Notes: a model not told the origin generated them from the sequence alone. DNA of 32,416 nucleotides from Piscirickettsiaceae bacterium (GCA_002401365.1 NVSW01000004.1:1-32416), one strand, 5' to 3'; counted from the first letter of the stretch, positions 16,388 through 26,164 are shown. A program made the numbers and translations.

Positions 16388-18519
16388 ATGAAATTGCTTA
16401 CATACGTTATAAAATTTTATTGTTTTTTGCTCCTTTTTTTCGTCGTTGGTTGTACCGAAACGGCGTTAAACAACCCCTATGTGGCAGGAGAAGACTTTGG
16501 AAAAGTCATATATTCCTCTTTTTCTGAACGGCCTAAACACCTCGATCCTGCCAAGGCATATAGCTCGAATGAATATGCGATTATTGCTCAGGTTTATGAG
16601 CCACTATTTCAGTACCACTATTTAAAAAGGCCGTATCAATTAGAACCCTTGTCAGCGAGTATGATGCCCTCCATTAGCTATTACGATAAGCGGGGAAAAC
16701 GCTTGGCCGATGATGATACGGTTAATGATATTGCTTACAGTGAATACCTGTTAACGATTGCAGTTGGTATGAAATTTCAACCTCACCCTTGTTTTGTAAT
16801 CCAACAGCATAAGAAAATACCACCTGAGATAACGGCAGAGACGTTATACGATCTACCGTTGGCGACTAGGGCGTTAACGGTTGATGACTTTATTTATCAA
16901 ATAAAACGTTTAGCTGACCGACAAGTCAATCACCAATAGCAGGGTTGATGGGTAACTATATTGTAGGTTTTAACGAATTCAGTAAAAGGCAGCAACAACT
17001 TAAAAAAACATATCCGGCGCTACGTAAGGCCCAACGCTTGCAAGCGGATAACATCAAAGGGATTACTAAAGTTAACGACCGACAATTTACTATTCAAATA
17101 AAGGGTAAATACCCACAGTTCGTGAATTGGTTAGCGATGCCTTTTTTTGCACCCATACCATGGGAGGCGGATGAGTTTTATGCTAATCCATTGCTTAGTA
17201 ATAAAAACATTACCTTAGATTGGTTCCCCGTGGGTACAGGGCCGTATTATTTACGTGAAAACAATCCTAATAGGCGCATGGTATTGATAAAGAACCCTAA
17301 TTATCATCTTGCGTATTATCCATCGGAAGGGACACAACAAAAAGCTTTATTGCTTGATGCAGGTAAGCAGCTGCCGTTAACCGATAAAGTGATATTTTCT
17401 TTAGAAAAAGAAACTATTCCGTATTGGAATAAATTTTTACAAGGTTACTACGATGCATCAGGTATTGGTTCTGATAGTTTTGATCAAGCCGTAAGTTTCT
17501 CGAGTAGTGGTGAGGTTGGTTTAACTGATAATATGTTACAACGCCAGATTGGTCTACAAACGGCGATAACAACCTCTAGTTACTACCTTGGTTTTAATAT
17601 GTTGGATGATGTTGTAGGGGGGTATTCCGCCGCCGCGAGAAACCTACGACACGCTATTTCTATCGCTATAGATTATGAGGAATATATATCAATATTTCAG
17701 AATGGCCGTGGAGTACCCGCGCAAAGTATTTTACCGCCAGGAATTTTCGGGCATAAAACAGCTGAAAAGGGACTTAATAAAGTTGTCTACCGATGGAACA
17801 ATGGTCCTGTTAGGCGTGATTTAAATGAAGCCAAAGAGTTGCTTAAACAATCTGGTTATGCAAATGGAATTGACCCCGCTACTGGTAAGTCGTTGGTATT
17901 GTATTTTGATACGATGGACAGTGGCCCTGACAGTAAATCGCGTTTAAATTGGTTGCGAAAACAATTCAATAAATTGAATATTCAACTGGTTATTCGAGGG
18001 ACTGACTATAATCGCTTTCAAGAAAAAATGCGTAATGGTAATGCGCAAATGTTTATGTGGGGCTGGAATGCAGATTACCCAGACCCAGAAAACTTTATGT
18101 TTTTGTTATATGGGAAAAATGCAAAAGCGGTGCACGGTGGTGAAAATGCGGCAAATTACCAAAATACGGAATTTGATACTTTATTTGAACAAATGAGCAC
18201 AATGGAGAATACGTCAGAAAGACAAACAATCATTGATAAAATGATTGCCATTAGTCAACAAGATGCACCTTGGCTGTGGGGCTTTCATCCCAAAGCGTTT
18301 TCTCTACACCACGCGTGGTACAAAAATGCCAACCCAAATTTAATGGCAAATAATAAAACCAAGTATATAAATATAGACCCGCAATTACGCAAGGAATATC
18401 AGGCACATTGGAACAAGCCAGTATATTGGCCAGTATTGCTAGTTGCTCTGATCCTTGTGTTGTTAGTGTTACCTGCTTACTTACTGTATAGGCGTATTGA
18501 ACGCTCAACTGCATTATGA
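16388..18519 (+). pseudogene. ABC importer substrate-binding lipoprotein (family 5), frameshifted
   Basis: This is one family 5 (peptide/nickel-type) solute-binding protein gene split over two reading frames. Frame 1 runs 16388-16939: an N-terminal signal with lipobox VVGC (Cys23), the YSSFSERPKHLDPAKAYSSNEY start of the mature domain, and LTVDDFIYQIKRLADRQVN before a quick TAG. Frame 2 runs to 18519 and, read upstream of its first ATG, continues the same fold as SPIAGLMGNYIVGF. The switch lies near 16930, where one missing base (for instance a T in the AATCACC stretch) explains everything; the restored protein would be about 710 residues. The C-terminus ends in a hydrophobic helix (PVLLVALILVLLVLPAYLLY) and basic residues, unusual for such proteins. 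Downstream permease genes are intact and the first overlaps its stop as ATGA. It may be a real pseudogene or a sequencing/assembly error. Confidence 0.85.
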
Positions 18520-19493
18520 TTAATTACATCATAAGGCGATTATTGTATGTGCTACCGGTGTTGGTGGGGGTGAATGTGCTGACCTTTGTGTTATTTTTCG
18601 TGGTTAATTCGCCAGATGATATGGCGCGAATGCAGTTGGGCGATAAATACGTGACCCAACAAGCCGTTGATAATTGGAAGCAACAACGTGGTTATGACCT
18701 GCCACTATTATGGAATGAACAAGAAGAGGGTTTCAATAAAGTTGTAAAAACCATTTTCTATAAAAAATCAGTGGGCTTGTTTGTTTTCGATTTAGGCCGT
18801 TCTGATAATGGACGAGATATTGTCGCCGACATCTCACAACGTATGTGGCCCAGTTTAGCAATCGCAATTCCATCATTAATTTTTGGTGTGTTAGCGAATG
18901 TGACGTTTGCCTTGTTATTGATATTTTACCGTGGCAGCTTTCTCGAGTTTGGCGGGGTATTTATTTGTATTACTTTAATGTCTATTTCAGGGCTTTTCTA
19001 CATTATTGCGGGGCAATATTTTATTGGCAAATTATTGGCCTTAACACCCATTTCTGGCTATGCGCCAGGTATGGATGCTTTTAAATTTATCATACTACCG
19101 GTACTAATTGGTGTGGTCGGTGGGCTTGGCTCTGGGGTACGTTGGTATCGAACACTTTTTCTTGAAGAGTCGACTAAGGACTACGTAAGAACGGCTAAAG
19201 CGAAAGGGTTATCAGAGCTGCAAATATTGTTTAAACATGTATTAAAAAACGCGATGATCCCGATATTAACGGGGATTGTAGTGATTCTGCCGTTATTGTT
19301 TATGGGCAGTTTAATTACGGAATCATTTTTTGGTATCCCGGGGCTGGGTAGTTACACTATAGATGCCATCAGTAGCCAAGATTTTGCGATTGTCCGATCA
19401 ATGGTATTTTTAGGGTCGTTTCTATACATTATCGGTTTGTTGCTAACAGATATCTCCTATACCTTGGTTGATCCTAGAGTGAGGCTTGATTAA
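18516..19493 (+). CDS. ABC importer permease, DppB/OppB type
   Basis: A 325-residue inner-membrane permease of the peptide/nickel ABC class. It begins with the characteristic MINYIIRRLLYVLPVLVGVNVLTFVLF first helix, has an extracytoplasmic segment (about 35-100) and then five further helices. The cytoplasmic EAA-like loop for ATPase contact is YVRTAKAKGLSELQILFKHVLKNAMIPI, and the C-terminus ends in DISYTLVDPRVRLD, the usual end of DppB-type permeases. Its ATG overlaps the stop of the substrate-binding gene (ATGA) and its TAA overlaps the next ATG (TAATG), so the importer genes are translationally coupled. Confidence 0.92.
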   Translation: MINYIIRRLLYVLPVLVGVNVLTFVLFFVVNSPDDMARMQLGDKYVTQQAVDNWKQQRGYDLPLLWNEQEEGFNKVVKTIFYKKSVGLFVFDLGRSDNGRDIVADISQRMWPSLAIAIPSLIFGVLANVTFALLLIFYRGSFLEFGGVFICITLMSISGLFYIIAGQYFIGKLLALTPISGYAPGMDAFKFIILPVLIGVVGGLGSGVRWYRTLFLEESTKDYVRTAKAKGLSELQILFKHVLKNAMIPILTGIVVILPLLFMGSLITESFFGIPGLGSYTIDAISSQDFAIVRSMVFLGSFLYIIGLLLTDISYTLVDPRVRLD

Positions 19494-20851
19494 TGTTAAT
19501 GCCTTTATGGACAGATATGGCAATATTTATTTTGGTAATTAGTGCTCTGTTTGCTGTTTGGCGTGCAGCCAAGAAAGAACATTTGCGGCGTCCATGGCGA
19601 AAAGTTTTTAACAGTGTAATAGGTGTTATTTCGCTGACAGTATTACTCATCTTTATAACTGTCGGTGTATTAGATTCGGTACGCTTTGAGCATCAAAAAA
19701 TGTTAGTAAACGGTGACGCTAGCGGTGCAACAGAAATAGTCAGTGTGTTAGATATTGCGTTAACGCCATTGCGCACTCAGGTGGAAAAAACCTACTCCGA
19801 ACCTTTTGCACATATCGCGTACGCAAAAGAAATGTCTGTTGATGTGCACGGTGTTACTCAATGGCTGTATCCACGGTTAACATATGCAGGGGCCCATTTA
19901 GCTGAGCCGTTAATTGAAAAAACTGCCGACATTATAGATAAAGTATTGCTTGGCTTAGGCTATGGTTTGTCGACATGGTTAGTACTGCTACTATTGTTGT
20001 GGGTTTTAAATTACTATCAGCTAGTGGTTCTTAATTCACTGGGTATAAAGACCAGCTTGTTAACATTATGGGTTGTTTTTTTATTAATTGGCATGCTAGT
20101 TAGTTTGGCGCCTTACTACCATATTTTAGGTACTGATAAGGTTGGTGAGGATGTTTTATACCAAGCAATCAAAAGTATCAGAACGGGATTAGTGATTGGT
20201 TCGTTAACCACAATAGTGATGCTTCCAATCGCCATTAGTTTAGGGCTGTTAGCCGGTTTTTTCAGAGGTTGGGTTGATGATGTTATTCAATATCTTTATA
20301 CGACCTTAAGCTCGATCCCCGGTGTGCTGCTTATAGCAGCAGCGATTTTGATGGCTCAAGTTTATATGGCGAATAATCCGCAATTATTTACCACCGTAGA
20401 AGATCGTGCAGATATGCGGTTGTTATTATTATGTATCATTCTTGGTATCACTAGCTGGACTGGCTTATGTCGCTTATTACGGGCTGAAACACTAAAGATT
20501 AGAGAAATGGATTACGTGGTTGCGGCACGTGCACTTGGCGTAGGGCGGTTGAAGATTCTTAAACGACATGTGTTGCCTAATGTGATGCATTTGGTAATGA
20601 TTACTGTTGTTTTGGATTTTAGTGGGCTCGTGCTGGCGGAGGCGGTTCTATCGTATATTAATATTGGTGTTGACCCCACGACCTATAGCTGGGGGAATAT
20701 GATTAATACCTCACGCTTGGAAATGGCGCGTGACCCGATTGTTTGGTGGTCTTTAGTTGCGGCATTTATTTTTATGTTTTTACTGGTGCTAGCGGCGAAC
20801 TTATTTGCTGATGTTGTACGCGACGCATTTGATCCAAAATCTAATAATTAG
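19493..20851 (+). CDS. ABC importer permease, DppC/OppC type, with long N-terminal extension
   Basis: The second permease of the importer. The C-terminal 250 residues are a normal DppC-type core with the EAA-like loop YVVAARALGVGRLKILKRHVLPNV and the ending NLFADVVRDAFDPK. The protein has 452 residues against about 300 for usual DppC proteins. The extra N-terminal part holds two hydrophobic segments (about 8-22 and 40-60), a soluble stretch of roughly 100 residues, and more hydrophobic helices near 160-215 before the core. The start overlaps the preceding stop (TAATG). The role of the added domain is unknown; it might contact the membrane-anchored binding protein, but this is speculation. Confidence 0.88.
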   Translation: MLMPLWTDMAIFILVISALFAVWRAAKKEHLRRPWRKVFNSVIGVISLTVLLIFITVGVLDSVRFEHQKMLVNGDASGATEIVSVLDIALTPLRTQVEKTYSEPFAHIAYAKEMSVDVHGVTQWLYPRLTYAGAHLAEPLIEKTADIIDKVLLGLGYGLSTWLVLLLLLWVLNYYQLVVLNSLGIKTSLLTLWVVFLLIGMLVSLAPYYHILGTDKVGEDVLYQAIKSIRTGLVIGSLTTIVMLPIAISLGLLAGFFRGWVDDVIQYLYTTLSSIPGVLLIAAAILMAQVYMANNPQLFTTVEDRADMRLLLLCIILGITSWTGLCRLLRAETLKIREMDYVVAARALGVGRLKILKRHVLPNVMHLVMITVVLDFSGLVLAEAVLSYINIGVDPTTYSWGNMINTSRLEMARDPIVWWSLVAAFIFMFLLVLAANLFADVVRDAFDPKSNN

Positions 20852-20882
20852 GTTTAATAATAGTCTCTAACTAACTGATAAT

Positions 20883-21719
20883 ATGTATAAATATATAATT
20901 CATAAAAATGTGATTTCCGCTGAGTCGAGGTCGTTTATTCAATCTAATATGGGCGGTGTTACAAAGCAAGCAGAGGGATTTCATTATTTAGAAACCACTA
21001 ATAACTTAGCCCCGCAAGAGTTACAGAGCATTCGCCAACAATTGTCGTGTGACATAAATAACGTGCCAGATATGTTCGATGGCGCGGCAGTTGGGTTGCT
21101 AGTGACAGATATGGACTCAACCTTAATTTCTATTGAATGTATCGATGAAATTGCGGATATGTTGGGTATTAAGGCGCAAGTCTCAGTGATAACCGAGTCG
21201 GCAATGCGGGGTGAACTGGACTTTGCCCAATCGTTAACGCAACGTGTAGCATTGCTAAAAGGCTTGCCGGTTGAAAAGCTACAACAAGTATATGACGAGC
21301 GGCTAACACTTAACCCTGGTGCAGAGCAGCTTATCGACTACCTGAAACAACATTCAATAAAACTGGCTCTTGTTTCAGGTGGGTTTACTTTTTTTACCGA
21401 GAAACTAAAGTCAAGATTAGGCTTGGATTACACATTGGCAAATACTCTGGACGTAAAAGATGGGTGCCTGACAGGGCGAGTTGAAGGCGATATTATTGGC
21501 GCGCAAGCAAAAGCTGATTTATTGTTGAGCTTGTCGGCAGAGCTAGGGTTAACTAAACATCAGGTCGTTGCAATGGGTGATGGTGCCAATGATTTATTAA
21601 TGATGGATGAAGCCGGCCTGAGTGTCGCCTACCATGCAAAGCCAACAGTACAGGCTCAAACAGATGCTCAGATTAATGTTGGTGGCTTGAATACAGTGAT
21701 TGATTTGTTACAAGCATAA
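20883..21719 (+). CDS. serB: Phosphoserine phosphatase
   Basis: SerB removes phosphate from O-phosphoserine, the last step of serine synthesis. The HAD-superfamily motifs are complete: DMDST with nucleophile Asp76 and general acid Asp78, Ser165 in LVSGGFTFF, Lys210 in AQAKAD and GDGANDLLM at 232-240 with Asp233 and Asp237. The cap region around EIADMLG...ESAMRGELDFAQSL (90-117) is the SerB signature. About 70 residues precede the HAD core, shorter than the E. coli N-terminal regulatory domain; total length is 278 against about 320. It lies 31 bp after the second permease and 4 bp before the importer ATPase, in the middle of the transporter operon. No metabolic reason for this placement is apparent from sequence. 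Confidence 0.95.
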   Translation: MYKYIIHKNVISAESRSFIQSNMGGVTKQAEGFHYLETTNNLAPQELQSIRQQLSCDINNVPDMFDGAAVGLLVTDMDSTLISIECIDEIADMLGIKAQVSVITESAMRGELDFAQSLTQRVALLKGLPVEKLQQVYDERLTLNPGAEQLIDYLKQHSIKLALVSGGFTFFTEKLKSRLGLDYTLANTLDVKDGCLTGRVEGDIIGAQAKADLLLSLSAELGLTKHQVVAMGDGANDLLMMDEAGLSVAYHAKPTVQAQTDAQINVGGLNTVIDLLQA

Positions 21720-21723
21720 AGCC

Positions 21724-23730
21724 ATGTCGCGACCTTTATTATCAATTCAAGGCTTAAAAACCCAATTTAACCAATCCCCGAAGCCGGTAAAAGCGGTTGA
21801 TGGAGTAAGCCTTGATATCCACGAAGGTGAAACATTTGCATTGGTTGGCGAGTCGGGTTGTGGCAAGTCCGTTACGGCATTAACCGCTTTACGTTTACTA
21901 CCTAGCAATGCAGAGGTGACGGCAGGGCACGTTTTTTACAAAGGTATTGATCTGTTACGCTTACCAGAAATGGAGATGCGCAAGCATCGTGGAGCACGGA
22001 TTTCGATGATTTTTCAAGACCCGATGACGTCATTAAACCCGGTGATGAGTGTAGGTGAACAAATTGCAGAAGCGGTGTTAGCGCATGATAACGTTGTTGC
22101 TAGTGAGTTAAAAAATAGCGTCGTCCAATTGATCAAACAAGTCGGTATTGCAGACGCGCATACGCATTATGATAGCTTTCCACATCAGCTTTCTGGCGGC
22201 ATGAGACAACGGGTGCTTATTGCAATTGCTTTAGCTAGTGATCCAGATTTATTAATCGCAGACGAGCCAACAACCGCTTTAGACGTGACCATCCAGTCAC
22301 AAATATTGCAATTACTCAAAGACCTACAGCGTGAACGGGGTATGTCTCTATGGATTATCACTCATGATTTAGGCATTGTTTCGCAAATTGCCGATACCGT
22401 TGGCGTAATGTACGCCGGACAACTAGTAGAAGTGGCTTCTCGGGATACATTTTTTAAACGCCCATCTCACCCATATAGCCAACGATTGTTTGATGCCATC
22501 CCTAAAATGGATAGACGTGATAAAGCATTGGTTACCTTACCTGGTTTCGTGCCATCGTTATCAGAACCTTTTAAGGGTTGCCGGTTTGCAGACCGTTGTG
22601 AATTTAGCGAAGCAGCGTGTACGTCCAGTGACATCATCAGCTGGTTAGTGATTAATGAGCAACATAAAGTGAGATGTAGACGAGCAGCCGAGATCGACAT
22701 TACTGCGACCAATATTGCTGTGGACTCGTTCGATTTAAATAATATAGAGGGTCATAGCTTGTATGTTAATGATCTGAAAGTTCATTTCCCCATTAAAAAG
22801 GGTTTTTTAAAACGAACCGTTGGCCAAGTTAAGGCAGTTGATGGGATTAGTTTTGAATTGCAACCAGCTACAACAACCGCATTGGTTGGTGAGTCTGGCT
22901 GTGGCAAAACAACGTTAGCAAAGGCCTTGTTGCGGTTGTTACCCATTACGTCTGGGGAAATATTATATAAAGGTGAGGATTTAGCTACGGTAAAAGAACG
23001 AGACTTTCAGGTGCATCGGCAAGAACTACAAATCATTTTTCAGGACCCTTTTTCGTCGATGAATCCTAGAATGTTAGTGGCAGATATATTAGAAGAAGGC
23101 TTGCGTGCGCAGCAACCTAATTTAGATGATGCAAGCGTTTATCAGCGATGTAATGAACTACTGATAAAAGTAGGTTTGGATAGCAGTGTACGGTTGCGTT
23201 ACCCGCACGAGTTTTCAGGAGGGCAACGGCAGCGCTTATGTATTGCGCGTGCATTAGCGGTTGAACCTTCAATTATTGTTTGTGATGAACCAACAAGCGC
23301 GCTAGACGTTTCCGTACAGGCGCAAGTGTTGAATTTATTAAAAAAATTACAACATGAAAAAGGGCTAAGTTATTTATTCATTACCCATGACTTGTCTGTG
23401 GTGTCTTATATTGCAGATCAGGTTGCCGTTATGTATTTAGGGCGAATAGTTGAATACGGGTCGGTTGATGACGTGTTAAATAATCCAGCTCACCCCTATA
23501 CAAAAGCGTTAATAGAAGCGGTACCAAATTGGGATGAATCAGTTAGTAAAAAGGTTATCAAACTACCTGACAATATGCCATCACCCGCTGATCCACCGCA
23601 GGGCTGTCATTTTAATACCCGTTGTGCACAGGTGATGCCTGCTTGCAAAGAGGCTTACCCAGCAGCGGTCAACATCAGCAGTAGCCATCGAGTAAACTGT
23701 TTATTGTTTTCGACGGCTTCAGAAAAATAA
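21724..23730 (+). CDS. ABC importer ATPase, two fused nucleotide-binding domains (DppD-DppF / YejF type)
   Basis: One 668-residue protein carries both ATPases of a peptide-type importer. Domain 1: Walker A GESGCGKS (42-49), Q-loop Gln98, signature LSGGM (156-160), Walker B ending Asp180-Glu181, switch His214, then a C-terminal extension with Cys286, Cys292, Cys299 and Cys318. Domain 2: Walker A GESGCGKT (389-396), signature FSGGQ (497-501), Asp521-Glu522, His555, and Cys628, Cys634, Cys641 and Cys659. The cysteine groups match the oligopeptide/dipeptide transporter C-terminal region, which in DppD/DppF-type proteins can hold an iron-sulfur cluster. The frame opens at 21700 inside serB; the ATG at 21724, 4 bp after the serB stop, gives the right N-terminus. 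Fused ATPases of this kind are known from YejF and GsiA. Both sites look catalytically competent. Confidence 0.95.
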   Translation: MSRPLLSIQGLKTQFNQSPKPVKAVDGVSLDIHEGETFALVGESGCGKSVTALTALRLLPSNAEVTAGHVFYKGIDLLRLPEMEMRKHRGARISMIFQDPMTSLNPVMSVGEQIAEAVLAHDNVVASELKNSVVQLIKQVGIADAHTHYDSFPHQLSGGMRQRVLIAIALASDPDLLIADEPTTALDVTIQSQILQLLKDLQRERGMSLWIITHDLGIVSQIADTVGVMYAGQLVEVASRDTFFKRPSHPYSQRLFDAIPKMDRRDKALVTLPGFVPSLSEPFKGCRFADRCEFSEAACTSSDIISWLVINEQHKVRCRRAAEIDITATNIAVDSFDLNNIEGHSLYVNDLKVHFPIKKGFLKRTVGQVKAVDGISFELQPATTTALVGESGCGKTTLAKALLRLLPITSGEILYKGEDLATVKERDFQVHRQELQIIFQDPFSSMNPRMLVADILEEGLRAQQPNLDDASVYQRCNELLIKVGLDSSVRLRYPHEFSGGQRQRLCIARALAVEPSIIVCDEPTSALDVSVQAQVLNLLKKLQHEKGLSYLFITHDLSVVSYIADQVAVMYLGRIVEYGSVDDVLNNPAHPYTKALIEAVPNWDESVSKKVIKLPDNMPSPADPPQGCHFNTRCAQVMPACKEAYPAAVNISSSHRVNCLLFSTASEK

Positions 23731-23731
23731 A

Positions 23732-25318
23732 TTAACTACGGGTTACATCCACAATGATTTTTAGCGTCCGCCCAGGTCTTAAGTACTTATTATTAAACGA
23801 ATTCCAGCGCCTTAAGTCCTTAATGCTAACCTTGAATCGTTTTGAAATTAAGTACAGCGAATCACCATTTCTAACGGTATATCTAATCGTCTGATTTTTA
23901 AACGTAGATTTGAAATTATCATGTGTAGATGTTCTTTGGTTGCGCTGCCATATCGTCAATTTTTGACCAATACGTAAGGTGTCTCTCGGGGCCATAGCAT
24001 TCCACCTAGCTAGTTGCCGTACAGTAACATGATGCTTTCTAGAAATAGTCCAAAAAGAATCACCACGTTTAACGTGGTAGGCTAATTTAAGACCACTTTT
24101 TTTCGCGTTAACAATAGCTTTTTTTCGCATAGGAGCACTATTTGTATATAGTGATTCTTGGTAGCTTGCTGTTGGAATAAGCAAAAATTTCCCCGCTCTT
24201 ATACGGTGGTTATTGATATGGTTTGTTTGTTCAATCAACTTAATAGGGGTGCGGTAATGTGCAGATATATGGCTGAGTGTTTCGCCTTGTTTTACTTTAT
24301 GACGTTGCCATTTGAGGCGTTGCTTATCAGGTAAAGCAGATAATTGTTGTTCAAAACGACTGGCTTTATCTACGGGCAATAATAAGTAGTGAGGCCCATT
24401 AGGGTCCGTTGCCCATTGGTTAAAAGCGGGGTTCAGTTTATACAAGGTTTCAATGTCGATACTTGCCAGCTCTGATGCACGTGCCAAATCTATTTGTTTT
24501 TGGGTATTAACTTTTGTGAAATAAGGTTCATTTGGGATGGCTAGTAAGTCAACATGGTATTGCTCAGCATGTGACAAAATGTGCGATATAGCGATCAGCT
24601 TAGGCACATAAAGTCGCGTTTCTTTATTGAGCTTTAATGACCAATAATCCGTTTTTTTACCGTGTTTTTTATTACGTCTGATAGCTTTGGAAATATTACC
24701 ACCGCCTGCGTTATATGCGGCTAGTCCCAAAAACCAATCACCACCAAAACGAGCTGTTAGCGAATCTAGGTAGTCTAGAGCTGCGTCGGTAGATGCAAGC
24801 ACATCACGTCGACCGTCATACCACCATGTTTGCTTGAGTCCAAATGACTTACCAGTGGAAGGGATAAATTGCCATAACCCAGCAGCTCGCCCGGGTGAGT
24901 AGGCGAAAGGGCGGTAGGCACTTTCAATAATGGGAAGCAAGGCAAATTCACCCGGTAAACCGCGTTTTTCGATTTCATTTACGATATGAAATAGGTAAGG
25001 CGCAGCGTTTTTTTGCACGCGCTCAATATATTCAGGGTGTTTGCGGTACCAATTTAATTCGTTTTGGATGCGCTTGTTATCGATATTAGAAAACTTATAC
25101 AGGGCAAATAAACGTTGCCAAACATTTTTGATCGGTAATGGTTGGCTATCAGTTTCTTGCGTTTCAATTATTGGATGTTGGACTTGGACGTTGACGAGCT
25201 TCTCCGTGAACCTAGTTTTTTCTACAGGTCTAAGCAGGGATGATGAACATGAAATAAGGAATAAAAAGTTGATCAATAAAAAAAACTTAATCGAGTTATT
25301 TGTGATTAAATGTGGCAT
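23732..25318 (-). CDS. mltD: Membrane-bound lytic murein transglycosylase D with three LysM domains
   Basis: MltD cleaves the glycan strands of peptidoglycan. The 528 residues start with a signal peptide and a lipobox-like LISC (Cys24), indicating an outer-membrane lipoprotein. The SLT domain (about 105-260) has the catalytic Glu132 in LLPIIESAYRP, AAGLWQFIPSTGKSFGL (145-161) and AAYNAGGGN (200-208). Three LysM peptidoglycan-binding repeats follow at about 339-382, 413-456 and 479-522, each beginning with the V-x-x-G-[DE]-[ST] pattern. It is convergent with the ABC ATPase gene, with stops 1 bp apart, and divergent (57 bp) from the methyltransferase gene. The E. coli region has mltD next to gloB, yafS, rnhA and dnaQ; gloB is absent here. 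Confidence 0.95.
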   Translation of the reverse strand: MPHLITNNSIKFFLLINFLFLISCSSSLLRPVEKTRFTEKLVNVQVQHPIIETQETDSQPLPIKNVWQRLFALYKFSNIDNKRIQNELNWYRKHPEYIERVQKNAAPYLFHIVNEIEKRGLPGEFALLPIIESAYRPFAYSPGRAAGLWQFIPSTGKSFGLKQTWWYDGRRDVLASTDAALDYLDSLTARFGGDWFLGLAAYNAGGGNISKAIRRNKKHGKKTDYWSLKLNKETRLYVPKLIAISHILSHAEQYHVDLLAIPNEPYFTKVNTQKQIDLARASELASIDIETLYKLNPAFNQWATDPNGPHYLLLPVDKASRFEQQLSALPDKQRLKWQRHKVKQGETLSHISAHYRTPIKLIEQTNHINNHRIRAGKFLLIPTASYQESLYTNSAPMRKKAIVNAKKSGLKLAYHVKRGDSFWTISRKHHVTVRQLARWNAMAPRDTLRIGQKLTIWQRNQRTSTHDNFKSTFKNQTIRYTVRNGDSLYLISKRFKVSIKDLRRWNSFNNKYLRPGRTLKIIVDVTRS

Positions 25319-25375
25319 TCAGGTAAATTGATTTTTTGAATAGATTTGGTTAGATAATTATAGTTTGTTTATACG

Positions 25376-26164
25376 ATGACGCATGAAGAGAGTTCACATT
25401 TTGAGGGCCCAGTTGAACTACGTAACTGGTTTAATACGCCCATTGGTGAGGTATTTCGACATGCCGAATCTACATTATTAAGTGAAAAGCTGAGTGAAAA
25501 CTTCCGTGCCGAGGTTTTGCAGCTAGATTTTGTCGGTTGGGAAGATGAATTTCATGAAGCGATGCGCTTTGCGCACTATACGATTTTAGATAATCAAACA
25601 GCGGAACAAACTAAATACCCCCGAGTCGTGGGTGACGCATCTGGCTTGCCGATAGATACGCATAGTATTGACATCGTCATCATGCCGCATACGCTGGAAT
25701 TTGAAGATAACCCACATCAAGTCTTGCGAGAAGTTAGCAGAGTGCTTAAGCCAGAAGGGATCGTGTTATTAACGGGCTTTAACCCATGGGCGTTTTGGCA
25801 CGTGCCACGGTTTATTCCTAAAGTAAAACAAAGAACACCCTGGAATGGACGTTTCATTAGTCGCTATAGAGTGTTGGACTGGCTAAAACTATTGAACTTT
25901 GAAATCGAAGTAAGTCAAGGTTGTTGCCTTTTCCCTTTACATAAAAAGCGTAAAGATGGCTTACGTTATACAATGCTCGAAAAAGTGTTGGCGTGGCTAC
26001 CATTTATACCTGCAGCATATTTTGTCATGGGGGTAAAGCGGGTAACGAAGGGTACGTCTGTGTTTCAGTTCCAAAATTTAAAAGATAAGTTTGCCCCAAA
26101 ACCTATCGTAAAAGCATTAAACAAAACAATTCATGTTAAAAAAGAAAGTACACATTTACACTGA
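25376..26164 (+). CDS. YafS-like SAM-dependent methyltransferase
   Basis: A 262-residue class I methyltransferase-fold protein related to YafS. Evidence is the central block DIVIMPHTLEFEDNPHQVLREVSRVLKPEGIVLLTGFNPW, which resembles strands 4-5 of the Methyltransf_11 family, and its place beside rnhA, dnaQ and mltD as in E. coli. The usual glycine-rich SAM motif I is not recognisable: the expected position reads LQLDFVGWEDE. This is in keeping with YafS relatives as I recall them but leaves catalytic activity unproven. The ATG at 25376 is chosen; no good ribosome binding site is visible. Its last 32 nt overlap the start of rnhA in another frame, so the two are likely cotranscribed and coupled. 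Substrate unknown. Confidence 0.82.
   Translation: MTHEESSHFEGPVELRNWFNTPIGEVFRHAESTLLSEKLSENFRAEVLQLDFVGWEDEFHEAMRFAHYTILDNQTAEQTKYPRVVGDASGLPIDTHSIDIVIMPHTLEFEDNPHQVLREVSRVLKPEGIVLLTGFNPWAFWHVPRFIPKVKQRTPWNGRFISRYRVLDWLKLLNFEIEVSQGCCLFPLHKKRKDGLRYTMLEKVLAWLPFIPAAYFVMGVKRVTKGTSVFQFQNLKDKFAPKPIVKALNKTIHVKKESTHLH

Noticed and set aside
16925..16950. Programmed -1 frameshift or stop-codon recoding in the substrate-binding gene
   Set aside because: No slippery heptamer or strong downstream structure is seen, and the TAG is out of frame with the downstream part, so plain recoding of the stop would not restore the protein.
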